The translations under genes were made by a program, and so were the position numbers. The notes below the pieces were generated by a model. It had not been told where the DNA came from and did not search any database. It saw only the letters and a list, made by a program, of their open reading frames with translations. Shown here one piece after another: positions 51,601-61,017 of a DNA stretch of 64,000 nucleotides. The stretch covers positions 230,001 to 294,000 of the forward strand of contig LR877172.1 of NCBI GenBank assembly GCA_903995115.1, in the 5' to 3' direction. Each line of letters begins with the position of its first letter. Position 1 is the stretch's first letter. Source of the stretch: Angomonas deanei. Its lineage: Eukaryota; Euglenozoa; Kinetoplastea; Trypanosomatida; Trypanosomatidae.

Positions 51601-52005
51601 GTCGCTGCTGCCCGCCGTCCGTGAGGTGCGGGTGCGACGCTTCATGGCGCTGTCGGTGCGCTGCCCGACGGTCTGCCAGCCTTTCATCACCCACCCCCAG
51701 TCTTCTAGTATGGTCGCCAGGGAGGAGGCCACCGCCACCACGAAACGCTTGTTGCCAGACCCCGCGGAGGAGGGGAGGCCGGTGGTACTACTCTTGGCAC
51801 TCAACTTTTCGGTCAGGGATAAAAAGTCGATTGGGCAGTGAGAGAAAATGATACGAAACGGTTTTTCTGCGGGTGCGAAACTAATCACGCTGGGACGGCG
51901 GGCGGCTGCGGTGCGCTCCTGGACACAGAAGGCACCGTAACCGGTCGCAATGTTCTGCCAATTACGGAAGGAGGATGACGGGGCTGGATTCTCCAAGATC
52001 GTCAT
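48670..52005 (-). CDS. Large membrane protein with START-like domain(s)
   Basis: 1111 residues, no exact family. The first 240 are Ser/Glu-rich. Hydrophobic segments follow: HVTILMIMVCFAFPWNQALVILLA (about 255-280), FLAKVLFVAVLLFALFNLILP (about 365-385) and a third at VADAVVGKVVGAALLLCGV. After them a region of about 170 residues resembles a START/SRPBCC lipid-binding fold: YTWDTLLQSRQILKKLDYNLYVVRYQRR...DLDQFVIPAVVL has the START pattern of a Trp-Asp helix, a hydrophobic strand and an RDxV-like strand. A second similar unit may follow (GTPHVSVFCAQVVVSCNFF). Membrane-anchored START proteins move sterols or lipids between membranes, which would fit, but the homology call rests on pattern only. 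Start at 52005, with A8-G-A8 shortly upstream in the mRNA. Confidence 0.5.
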   Translation of the reverse strand: MTILENPAPSSSFRNWQNIATGYGAFCVQERTAAARRPSVISFAPAEKPFRIIFSHCPIDFLSLTEKLSAKSSTTGLPSSAGSGNKRFVVAVASSLATILEDWGWVMKGWQTVGQRTDSAMKRRTRTSRTAGSSDDALTREEWSEVVQVIKEQLEVEREAEYVETTTENMLDEEDGGKKPLSPSASVRDAALLVSRDRRLSVDDSLDTTPEVSGAPTRDDTFLAELEEEPANKVTGVYFYTSDIFDIILLRHIDVWAWSSPHVTILMIMVCFAFPWNQALVILLAEALPLSLLQRRRAVDKRTKKRDQRHLETFSKLFSKLGHLKEEEPETKVNPFKQESDVSVGEEEEEPVKPEDPLVTRVGNFMGTFLAKVLFVAVLLFALFNLILPRSVDLLAVADAVVGKVVGAALLLCGVRQVLKPPVVNRRPLSRKAITNLLASTQRNIHPHIDNPSHRYVRPELSESEKSMVDQLRNFGAPYPLILLRPLRDLSVATGWTPVVLGEKVRCEHRYSNNDTVHSIRYSVNVPLANVGTMQAVLLDDVDGQFDELHSSNLYTWDTLLQSRQILKKLDYNLYVVRYQRRSSMWGVPSSDLDQFVIPAVVLNSEQQKALNISDITPRPPAAEGRRKGHGNLRAFLQCAIPCPESFSAPYVEEAAEGKGRSPTSKEEPTKIAATSLLLGLEEADGSLTLCLYRSYSGVTRSKFLEEQRLIMGEASTHCLAYLLEATGYQPSQIADFSNASGFQPFFCRQPFTDLPAEEEENVDPGDDTLELPAMGARNGVSPERDQGDGMIKRQRSLRFMSTLPLPTVCQTVVRDALQSNLWRLRKTRGGVRVMECTRTVPGIWDGTPHVSVFCAQVVVSCNFFHVMRTLSRNSAVTVYNDAVESRVPLGSQIPVAELLATVEEESSDEEEAALTGVTSVNVSPPVSTVLKQVGEVRGTGSGVYHTAFRGKFGAVARDAITKEHGPYFFTAKSLREHLFDATQSAEMDLLRELPNDTRMCVRVEEDPTLDDGETVQAGKTKNTTKKPKKKREIVPPLMDYERCHVHRRGVLCYEIPSKKEGVPQTMVMHYSCAEPSGWLPKLYANVIEVEQLLLSAEKFKTLVEYSNKEK

Positions 52006-52234
52006 CCTTCACTTTTTTTTCTTTTTTTTGGAAATAAACTACGAAAAATAGAGTACTAGTGCTAATAGTAGGATACTACCGAGAGGAAAGGCAGAGAATG
52101 AATCTATGGTTCTGTCTGTAGTTGATACAATTTCGTTTTTCCAATGTGATTTCTTTCTTGTTTTTGGTGCCTTTTTTTTTTTTTGAAGCATCTCATATTT
52201 AGTTTTAGTTTACATGTGTTTTTCTTTTTATTTC

Positions 52235-55200
52235 TCAATTTCCTTCGCCGGGGTTATCTTCCTTCACTGCATTCTTCGTTGCATTCAGCAGCGGCGCCAG
52301 CTGATCAATCTTGCTAGAGAGTGGTCGCAGCAGGGAGCGACGGAGAAAGGTGTGCAGTCGTTTACCAAACGGCACCAACGGGTTCGGCTGTTTAAAGTTG
52401 CACAAGACGCACAATATTTGGACGAACCCATCGAACAGTAACACTTTTACATCGCTGCGACGACTGGTCTCGGATTGGGTGACAGAGGTCGTCTCCACGG
52501 AGGGTGGCACGATGCTGACGGACCGCTGCGTTCGTTTCCCATCCCTCGGCCTGGCGTCTGCTTCCCTTCTCGCCGCAATGGACTGCTCCTCCGATACCTT
52601 CCGTGTCACACAGAACTGAAGAAACAGCTCCGACAGGAGATACTGAGAGATCTCGGTGCTCGTGAGCATTGCATCCCGCAGCACGTGCAAGAGGTCGTCT
52701 CGCTCCATGCTGGCACAGCCGTAGAGGTCTCTGCTGTAGGCCTGGAAGGTGAGGAGCAGAAGAGGGGTGTGCACCAGTAGGGTCTGCTGCGCCTCCGCCC
52801 CTCGTATGAGCTCATTCACGACGTGGTTGGCATCCACCTGGTCCGCCTTCATCTGACGCTTCACATAGGCGGACAGTAGTTGCTCCATCGCCTCTCCAAT
52901 AAAGTACACCTTCTTGACTTCCGCCTTCTTCGTCGGCTCCGTTGGGGACGGCACACGCTCTTCCTGTTCCTCGTCCTTTGTTTCATCAGGGCTGGCGGTT
53001 CCCTGCTGGGTGACAAACGCAAAGGTCTGTAATCTTCGATAGGGACGACGACGGCGCCGGGCTCTGGGTAGAGAAAGTCGGCCAACACAAACATGGCAGT
53101 GAGGAAGGCAGGGAACACCATCTGCATATTGACAGCCGCGAGTGGAATCGTGGAGGAGGCGTTGCTGGAGTGCGAGGACAGGGTACGCTCGTGCTCGGAG
53201 TGGATGGGGGAGAAAGCGCTCTCGTTGTGTCGCTGCTGTCGCTCCACGCCGCGGAAAGAGGCGACGGCATCCTGGAAGATGGAGGTCACATCCTCCAGTC
53301 CTAGGAGAGCACCCTCGGGCTCCTCGAGATCGAGGTCAAGAGAAAAGACACCGAGGTCGGAGCAGAGGAGGCGCCAGCCGCCGAGGTCGATGACGGGGAG
53401 ACCTTTCTCCGCCGACATGTAACTCCAGCGGAGGAAGAGCCGAAGAATGTCCTCCCCAAAGTCGCGCAAGACACGCATGACGGTGTACGTACTGCGGGAG
53501 AGAATGGCCGTGACCGAAATCGGCGAATCACCCTCCGTCTCCTCCGTATCGAATTGCAGCTTCACGGTGTTCAAGACGTCATTGTCCATCAGCGGAGGGG
53601 AGTTGAGCATGTGCTCGGCGCTAATCTTACCCTCCTTCACGTGCTGCACAATCGTCATCACCCGCCGGCGTAGTCGCTCCAGGATGTCGGGCGAGGTGAG
53701 CGTCGCAATCCACATGTTATTCCGCTCCAGGCCGACCTGCATCGCAGCAGGGGAGGAGCGGGGTCCGGTGAAGACGCCCCGACTGAGGCCAGTGAAGGTG
53801 GGAACGGGGACAAGACAGCTGACGGTGATGTGCCACCGGTGCAGCTCCAGCGAGCGATGAAGGGCGATACCCAGGGAGCCCAGCAGACTGGCCAACTCTG
53901 GCGAGTCAAACGCGTCGGACGGCCAAAAGTTGCCGCGGAGCAAGAAAGGGTGCGCACTGCTACCAAAGACGGGCAGACAGCGCTCCCGGAAGAGCTGCCA
54001 CGGGGTCTTGTCTTCGTCCTGTAGCTGGGTGAGCACTTCATCCTTGACGGTGACGACGGGTGCCCCTTGCGAGGTCTGCTTGTGCTCTCCTTTACTCAGC
54101 AAGTGCAGGATGAGCGCCTTCTCCATCTCGGCGCTCTGTCGTGCCTTATGGTTAAACGGGTGTGCAAAGCGCACGTACAGAAGGGAGATGAAGGTGACAA
54201 TTGCCGATCGCTCTCCTTCCACCAGCGCTAGTGGGTCAATAATCTCTTGTAAGAGGAGCGGCGTGGAGGCTGGCGGGAGGGATAGCCCTGTGCGTTCACT
54301 GACCTCACGGTAGGCGTTCGCACGGCGTGCCTCTAGCGCCTCGCTGGGCGGTACCTCCGCGTACGTCATCAGCTCCGTTCCGAAGCCCATTAGCAGCATC
54401 ATTCGCTCTCTCGGAGGGGTCTCCAGCAAGTCCCCGAAGCACTCCGGGTACGTTGGGAAGGGGGCGTCCAACTGCACTTTTTGCTTATCCAACAACTGCT
54501 GTCGTCGCTCATTGTAGTCCTCCGTGACCTCTCCCATTTCTTGTTTATTCAGCAGTAGCGCCGCCCCGGCAGAACTCTCCGTGGTGTGCCGCTGCAGGTA
54601 CCGTGGGAGCGCCAGATAGAAGAGCAATCGACTCAACAACACACCACTCCTGAACTCTTCAGAAAAGGCGGACACCCGCACGGAGAGGGCGCCACCTTTC
54701 AAGTCGTCGAGGGACTGCAAGTCCTCCAAACAGCTGTTGGCCCAGTCTTGCAAGATGACAAGCGGGTCCGGCAGCGGGTAGATGGAGTGAAGGACGATGG
54801 GGGCGAGCTCGCCGTAGAGTCGCTCCTCATCGGCCTCTAGCGTCTCCTGCGCCTGCGCCTCGTCGCCGAGGTTGTACTCGACGTCGTCCTCACTATCCAA
54901 CTCCACTCCTCTCGCGCGTGCAGCCGCCACACCAGCCCCGGCGGCGGGGGTAGCGGAGTTGCCTCGGAGGTCCTTCGCCACTCGTCGGTTGTCTTTTCCT
55001 TCCGACACCTGTGTCGAGGAGTGGCAGAACTCCCCCATCACGCGCATCACCGTACGCTGCCAAGGACGGTTGCGGTGGGCGCGTATTCTACTCTTCAGCT
55101 GGACAATACGCCTATCCCGGTCATTGAGCTGCAGTTGCTTCTCCTGGACGAGGTTGCAGTAGTACAGCTTCTCCTCCACCGTCTTGAGCAGGTCACTCTC

Positions 55201-57312
55201 CAAGGTGCGGTTGCGCTCCTGGAAGCCATTTCGTTCTCGCTCCAGTTTGGAGAGCATTTTAGACTGAATCGACAGTTCATCCCGTAAGTTGGTGCAGACA
55301 CTTTCCATTTCTTTCAGTTTGCTGAGCATTTCTTCAAAGGTGCCTTTCCCGTCTGTCTCCGGTACGCCACCGCCGCCAGGGGTCGTGCTGCGCAGCACAG
55401 GGATACTGCTACTAGTATCATTACCCCTTGCGTCGTCTTCTGTTTTTCCGTCTTTGGTCTTTTTCGCGTGGGAGGATGATTCAATAATTTTGGTCGCCAA
55501 GAATTTAGTCCGATCAAAGTTAAACTCTCCCTCCTTTGTGGTGTTCGTCGCGAGGGGAATGTCGTTAATCTTTGCCGTGATATCTGATTTTTGCACAAAG
55601 TTGTGGTACTGTTGCTGAATATTGTCCAAGTACTTTTGGCTCGCATTCACCCGGGTGATGTGCCGCCACGCGTTGAAGACGGTGTGCACTTGCATTCTGC
55701 GCTTCATTTGGCGGAGGGACTGCCCCAACCGCTCATACTGCTTCTCCTTCGTGCGTCTATCCAGCACACTCTGTCGCCAGGAGCGGAGCGCCCACTGCTT
55801 CAGCACAAACTCATAATAGGCGCAATCCTCCTTACTTCGCTCGATCCCCCTCTCCGCCCGGTCCACCTCCTCCACCTGCAGTGGGAGAGACGCGAACAGA
55901 CTGATCTGCTCGGTGAGGGTGTTGAGCTGGGGCAGCACGGTGGAGAAGGAGGCGTAATTGCGGTAAATGTGCGGCAAAATGTAGTGATGAAGGAGCTGGG
56001 TCACAAAACTCATCCCCGGGACGACACTCTTTAGTTGGTCCAACACGCGGCACAAGACCGACGACGCGACGGCGGTTTCCAGTTGCAGAAGTGGGGTGAG
56101 CACGCGCTCCCGTGGGAGTGAGATGACGGACGGAAGAAGGGAGGTGCTGCTGTTGCCAGAGGTCGTGCTGTTCTGTACATCGCGGGTGACCTCGGTGAGC
56201 ATTTGCTGCTCGGTTTCAATGTAGTACTGAATATAATGCTCCTTGGCCTTTTCCGCCAGCTGGGTGGCTTCCTCCTGCGCAAACACAAAGTCCTTATCGC
56301 TCTCGTACGTGGACGGGCTGCGCTGCTCGGTGACAGGGAGGGCGGGGGTCCCTCTCTGGTCAATCTGTCGCTGTTCAATGAGGTGTTGATCATTGTGATA
56401 GGTGAGTAGGACTACCGTCTTCTGATGCAGCAACAGGCGCAGCGCCTGGAAGAGGGATTCCATCTGCTTTAGAGGCACATTCACACTACGACCACTGGTC
56501 TCCCCTATATTACCACTGTTGACGGTGTTGGTGGTGCCACCGGCGGCAAACGTCCTCGTTTTAGGATTAACCGCGACCCCGCTGGTGGTGGAGTGGGCGT
56601 ACTGCTGCATCCAATATCCCTCTTCCTTGGTCACTAGCTCCTTCACGCCGTCCTCCAGCGGGCCTCGCAGGGCACTGTCGAGAGCGAGCCGATCCTTCTC
56701 TCCCATCCTTGCCGCCTCTCGCGTCACCCACCACCGGAACAGGACGCGGTTGCGCTTCTGCTCCTGGTACTGCAGCTCCTTTCCTTCCCGTTGGGTGAGC
56801 ATCTCTAGGCCACTGTAGTCCGCTGCCACCGCCGCTCCTAGGGAGGGGGTGTGTATCGACGTGAGTGGAGCACGCGGGGCGCGACTGACACTGGTGGGGT
56901 TCTCTCCTACAAATAAAGGCGCCGTGTTGGACTTTTTCGACCGCGTCAGCTGTAATAAATTCATGGCAGCATTCTCACTGGCAATTTTACGGTTTTCAGC
57001 CGCAATGTCGTTGACTAACTTTTCATTGGCGTTGCTCTCCTGACTACCAGTGGGGTTCCTCGGAAAGGAAGGGGCACCGAATGTGCGGGTGGGTAAGGTA
57101 ACGGCGTGGGCAGCTGGTTTACTAGTGTCGCGTTTCGTATTATTTATACTTTCTACCGCACGGCCACCGCCACCTCGACTATTATGACTACTGGTGTTAT
57201 TGCGGTTTGCATCGTCTACGACGGTGTAGGTGGAAGAAAAGCGAAACTTGTTATCCTCAAATATGCCTCCCTGGTGCGACGGCGCACCTTTCTGCTTCCG
57301 TGGTCCACTCAT
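52235..57312 (-). CDS. Large coiled-coil protein with calponin-homology-like region, frame interrupted once near the C-terminus
   Basis: About 1692 residues when the two overlapping frames (end of one at 52861, other open to 52235) are read as one gene. This needs one missing base near 53015-53023, after which VTQQGTASPDETKDEEQEER leads into the last 240 residues. The first 560 residues are disordered then helical with Trp-containing helices (RWWVTREAARM, LKQWALRSWRQSVLDRR, FNAWRHITRV) like those of Sfi1 or flagellar adaptor proteins. A coiled coil spans about 670-770. Then comes a region resembling paired calponin-homology domains: ILQDWANSCLEDL...FSEEFRSGVLLSRLLFYLALPRYL and later IIDPLALVEGERSAIVTFISLLYVRF, as in fimbrin-type CH repeats. 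This suggests a microtubule or actin scaffold in the flagellum or basal body, but the CH call is tentative. Start at 57312. Confidence 0.6.
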
Positions 57313-57527
57313 AGTGGGAGAATACTAAACAAAAAAGTATATGTTTTACTTTTTTTTTATTGTTTCTTAATTACAGTCATACAAAAAAGAAATGAGAACA
57401 AGAGCGCTTTAACATGGGTGGGAGCGTGATAATAGTAAAACTTGATTCAAGCACATAATCTTTTTTTTTTCTTTTTTTGTTGAACCAAAACAGTATGACT
57501 GTACAAACAATTCCATCGCAACACCCG

Positions 57528-58217
57528 TTACACATAAATCGTCTTCCCAAAGAAGCCCAATCCCCGCTGGAGGAATATATAAAGCACAACAAGGATAAAC
57601 ACCAACCACGACAGCCGAAGCACCACATCCTCGCGAGACTGCACATTTAGCAAATGTTTCACCGCCACCTGCGCCATGTCAAGCGCCCCTGTCACACGGT
57701 TGAGTTGATCATTGAGCGTTTTTATTTTTTCCGACCCACTCGACAAGTGATCCACCGCCCCTTGCACCTTCTGCACCTCCAACTGTAGTAAGGCACGACT
57801 CTGTAGGAGGGAACGAAGGGCGGCGGCGGTATCGGCGGCAGTATCGGTGCTCTGACCGCCGTCGGTCTCCACTAGCGAGGTGACACGCAGCACTAGTCGC
57901 TGGAGGGCCGCCCGCTGCCGCTCTAATGCCTCTTGCACAGGGATCGTCTGAGCGCTGTCGTCCGTGTCCGGTCGGTTGGACTCCATAAGAGCCCGACGGC
58001 TCTTTTGAAGGATTGCTAAGGTACGCTCTGCTTGAGCGGCTGCCAGACACAGCGCACCACGAGCGGCGCCCCCATCTTCCTCTCCTTTACTCTGCAGGAA
58101 ACGGGCCTCCGCGTCGAGTACCTCTTTTTCCACTAGGGCACCTTTTTCTATTAATTGCTGGATTCTTGCGTGTAGGGCCGTACCGCCGGTATCCCTTGTT
58201 TGGAAAGGTTTTTCCAT
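57528..58217 (-). CDS. Sec20/BNIP1-like tail-anchored SNARE
   Basis: 229 residues from the ATG at 58217; an upstream in-frame extension to 58394 is A/T leader sequence lying before a strong acceptor and is excluded. Nearly all helical: an N-terminal bundle (HARIQQLIEKGALVEKEVLDAEARFLQSK), a central helix, then QLNRVTGALDMAQVAVKHLLNVQSRED (in parts) leading into one transmembrane segment LRLSWLVFILVVLYIFLQRGLGFF and a very short tail. The spacing and the VLYI...RGLGFF ending resemble Sec20/BNIP1, a Golgi-to-ER SNARE of the ER. Sequence similarity is weak, so another Qb/Qc-type SNARE or an unrelated tail-anchored coil is possible. Confidence 0.5.
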   Translation of the reverse strand: MEKPFQTRDTGGTALHARIQQLIEKGALVEKEVLDAEARFLQSKGEEDGGAARGALCLAAAQAERTLAILQKSRRALMESNRPDTDDSAQTIPVQEALERQRAALQRLVLRVTSLVETDGGQSTDTAADTAAALRSLLQSRALLQLEVQKVQGAVDHLSSGSEKIKTLNDQLNRVTGALDMAQVAVKHLLNVQSREDVVLRLSWLVFILVVLYIFLQRGLGFFGKTIYV

Positions 58218-58230
58218 TGTTCTAACTCTT

Positions 58231-58232
58231 CT
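58231..58232 (-). promoter_or_regulatory. Putative spliced-leader acceptor AG deciding the Sec20-like start
   Basis: The minus strand has TTTTTCTTGCTTCTATTTACAG, written here in parts as a pyrimidine tract plus ACAG, 14 nt before the ATG at 58217. A transcript starting here cannot include the upstream in-frame extension. Confidence 0.6.
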
Positions 58233-58477
58233 GTAAATAGAAGCAAGAAAAATGAGTAATATTGCTCCTTTTGTTATGAACATCAAAACAGAAAAAAAAA
58301 AAGGGAAAACGACTCCGAATTTTTTTTTTTTTTTTACATGGTAGTGAAATACGGTACAGTTTGTTTTTCGTTTGTTTTTTTCGGTGAGAACCAAAATTCT
58401 ATGCGAGTTACTCTATTAACTGTGAGGAGAGAGAGAGGCAAGCACTCCCAACGACACTGTCATCCTTTTTTTTTTTT

Positions 58478-59194
58478 TTAAATGTCCGACACGGAGAATG
58501 TGTGAATGAGAAAGTCCATCGCGGAGTCGCCTAACAGAATAGTCTTCTCCATATAACTGTTTCGTCTAACACTATTATTATTATTATTATTATGACTGGA
58601 AAAGCGGACGACTCTCTCTGGTGAGGTGGAGAGGGAACTGACATCCCCTGAACTGAGTCCTTCGGTATGGCTGTTCTCTAAAAAGGAGATTTTTTTCTTG
58701 TTCAAGTTGCTTCTCTCCGCCGGAAGGTATTCCTCTTCCTTTTCCTGAAGATCAAACGTGACGCTTTGTTGCTTCTTTTCACTTTTCGGATTTTTGTTGG
58801 AAATTAAACTATCGTGTGCGCGTTCCTTTGCGATAGGGGACACAAATGGCTCTTCCATATTATTATTATTTTGCATTTTCTGAACGTACTCCGCTAACCT
58901 TTCCTCTACCCGCCGGTCAATGTAGGCCTGTAATCGATCTTCCACCTCACTCATGTACATGGCGGTGGTACCCTCAATGTACCCTTGAATGTTGTGGAGC
59001 AGGTTCGGCGTCTCATTATTCTTATTAGTGTTATCATTTCTATCCGTCTGTTCCTCTTTCGATGGCTGACGGCGGGAGAGGATTTCACGCCGTAGTCGCT
59101 CTAACTCTTCTTTTTGTTGTTGCACGTGACTGGTGAGGTCGGTAATGAGATCTTCGTACTGTTGACGTAGGGCATCCTCCACGGCTGTGGTCAT
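58478..59194 (-). CDS. Hypothetical coiled-coil protein
   Basis: 238 residues from the ATG at 59194; the open frame further up starts only at a TTG and is not counted. No family recognised. The first 50 residues form a coiled coil (VEDALRQQYEDLITDLTSHV then QQQKEELERLRREIL). A second helix spans about 80-115 (YMSEVEDRLQAYIDRRVEER). The rest is Ser/Lys/Asn-rich, with two AAT-coded Asn runs and the short hydrophobic end LLGDSAMDFLIHTFSV. Probably cytoskeletal or scaffold-like by shape only. Confidence 0.6.
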   Translation of the reverse strand: MTTAVEDALRQQYEDLITDLTSHVQQQKEELERLRREILSRRQPSKEEQTDRNDNTNKNNETPNLLHNIQGYIEGTTAMYMSEVEDRLQAYIDRRVEERLAEYVQKMQNNNNMEEPFVSPIAKERAHDSLISNKNPKSEKKQQSVTFDLQEKEEEYLPAERSNLNKKKISFLENSHTEGLSSGDVSSLSTSPERVVRFSSHNNNNNNSVRRNSYMEKTILLGDSAMDFLIHTFSVSDI

Positions 59195-59490
59195 GGTAGA
59201 TAATAAATGACTGTAGGATGAATACAGAGACAAAACTATTGTTCTGTTGTCAAGAAACAACGACGAGGTAATGTTACAGATGATATTGGGCTAATAGAAT
59301 GACAATAAAAGAGAGAAAGTAGTTCGTTGTGGGAGGCAATATACTCAGAGAATGACGACACTATCATCAAGAACATTTAACAAATAGACAAACCATCATC
59401 ACTTCTGACGTGTTATGTGTATTCTTATTAATATTACAAAATTGATGTAAAGAGATTTTTTTTTTTATAAACCACCGTAACGTTCTCCCC

Positions 59491-60696
59491 TTAGTGTACC
59501 GCCAGGAAGTGCGTGGAGACACCGAACTTGTACACCTGATCCCGCGTATAACCCATATCCTTGAGGAACCCTGTATACCGGTAGGGCCACCCTTGCCAGT
59601 AGTAGTAGTTGGAAATAGGGCTCGTGCGGCCGCAGACATACGTCAGCATCGACTGAGGACCGCACACACACATGTAAGGTCTCCTGGCCTGCACCACATC
59701 CTTCTCATCCTCCCCCTTTATCTGCTTCGTGATGATTGGCGGTGGCATCGTCGCCTCGACGGTACTGCTGTCAATGTTTCCTAAAAAGGTGTTTTCCCCC
59801 AACACAAAACCGTCTTCCTTCTTTTTCCCACCGAGCGACAGGACATTGTAACTGACTCTTATCCGTTCCTTATTGCGCTCGATAAACTTATCAAAGTACT
59901 CTTTTTTAAAGGGTATTCCATTGGCCGTAAAGTGACAGTACAAAACCTTCAATTTGGTTTTATCTTCCTTATTTTTATCGATTACTTGCATCAGCTGGAG
60001 GGCGACGGAGGCACCGCTGGTGGTACAGATAAGGCCAAGCTCCCCTGCCGCGTTGGTCAGGTGCTTGCGGTAGTCAAACTCCTTCATCCACCGACCTAGA
60101 TAGACGACATCGCCCAGCTGCAAACCGCGCAGCCTCGCGGACATACGACCAGGGTCACAATCCTTAATCGCAAACTCAATAAAGCCACGTTCGTTGGGGT
60201 GTGTGATAGGGGTGTACCACCGCTTGAGGGAGGAGAGCCCTCGCACCTGGCCGGACAGGATCTGCACAGAGCTGACGGGGTCGTAGCCGGCGTAGTCGTA
60301 CGAGTTGGGAAGGGCGAAGCGGTACACATACACATCGCTCCCCTCTTGCCGGTCCTTCTCCAGCAAGGTGATGGGGACTGGCCGACTGAAGAGGGACCAC
60401 CGCTTCGCCAGCGGCTTCTCCTCCTGTCGGGTGGCTATCCTACTCCACAGGGCGTAACTCAATATCCCTGTCACACCCACCACCGCCGCCAGACGCAGGA
60501 TGTAGCCTTTATTGATGTCGTTGAGTGCCTCTGCGATGAGCTCTGGGGTATCTTGAAAGACATAGGACCACCGTTTGGGGGGCGTTGGTTTCTTCTTGGG
60601 GTCACTATACTTGCGGTGGGCGCCGCTCTCGTGGAAGGTGGAGTGCTCACCCCCTGGAGGGAGCTGCTCCCGCGTCTCCCACGGTTTGGGTGGCAT
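59491..60696 (-). CDS. NADH-cytochrome b5 reductase-like flavoprotein, membrane-anchored
   Basis: 401 residues from MPPKPWETREQL at 60696; a TTG-started extension is ignored. A hydrophobic anchor ILRLAAVVGVTGILSYALW lies at about residues 65-85, followed by a ferredoxin-reductase-type core. The FAD motif is RWYTPIT, with the second FAD contact GRMSARLRGLQLGDVVYLGR. The nicotinamide-binding loop is LICTTSGASVALQLMQ in place of the usual G-G-T-G-I-T-P. The C-terminal MCVCGPQSMLTYVCG matches the CGPPxM motif. Family members pass electrons from NADH to cytochrome b5 or related acceptors for lipid desaturation or outer-membrane redox. The altered dinucleotide loop leaves activity uncertain. The end of the protein is unusually long and aromatic (YYYWQGWPYRYTGFL). 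Confidence 0.78.
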   Translation of the reverse strand: MPPKPWETREQLPPGGEHSTFHESGAHRKYSDPKKKPTPPKRWSYVFQDTPELIAEALNDINKGYILRLAAVVGVTGILSYALWSRIATRQEEKPLAKRWSLFSRPVPITLLEKDRQEGSDVYVYRFALPNSYDYAGYDPVSSVQILSGQVRGLSSLKRWYTPITHPNERGFIEFAIKDCDPGRMSARLRGLQLGDVVYLGRWMKEFDYRKHLTNAAGELGLICTTSGASVALQLMQVIDKNKEDKTKLKVLYCHFTANGIPFKKEYFDKFIERNKERIRVSYNVLSLGGKKKEDGFVLGENTFLGNIDSSTVEATMPPPIITKQIKGEDEKDVVQARRPYMCVCGPQSMLTYVCGRTSPISNYYYWQGWPYRYTGFLKDMGYTRDQVYKFGVSTHFLAVH

Positions 60697-61017
60697 GCAC
60701 ACAAGTACTCTATTTATTCTAGGTAGAGAAGGTGGGAGAAGGTTAGTTTTTGTGGTTTCCCCCGGGGTACCAATAAGCAAACGATAAAGATTCGTAAAAC
60801 TCGAAATTATTGGAGTTAGCTTTTTTTTTTTTTTTAAAGTTTTCCATGGGAAATAATACTTTTTTTTTTTTTTTAAATGTTAAACCTACATACTATAGCG
60901 ATGCTAGTTCTACCTACTACACAAACCATTCTTAAAAGGTCTGCTCTTTTTTTTATTACTACCTAATAATACTTCAATATACAAAAAAACAAAAGAAAAA
61001 GTTCATTTTTGTATGCC
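60697..61017. other. Intergenic region, AT-rich
   Basis: 321 bases with two long T runs at about 60822-60834 and 60861-60874. No gene seen. Confidence 0.5.

Noticed and set aside
52235-52954. Separate 238-residue gene overlapping the end of the CH-like gene
   Set aside because: It overlaps the previous gene by 94 bases in another frame, leaving no space for a trans-splice site; one gene with a run-length change is simpler.
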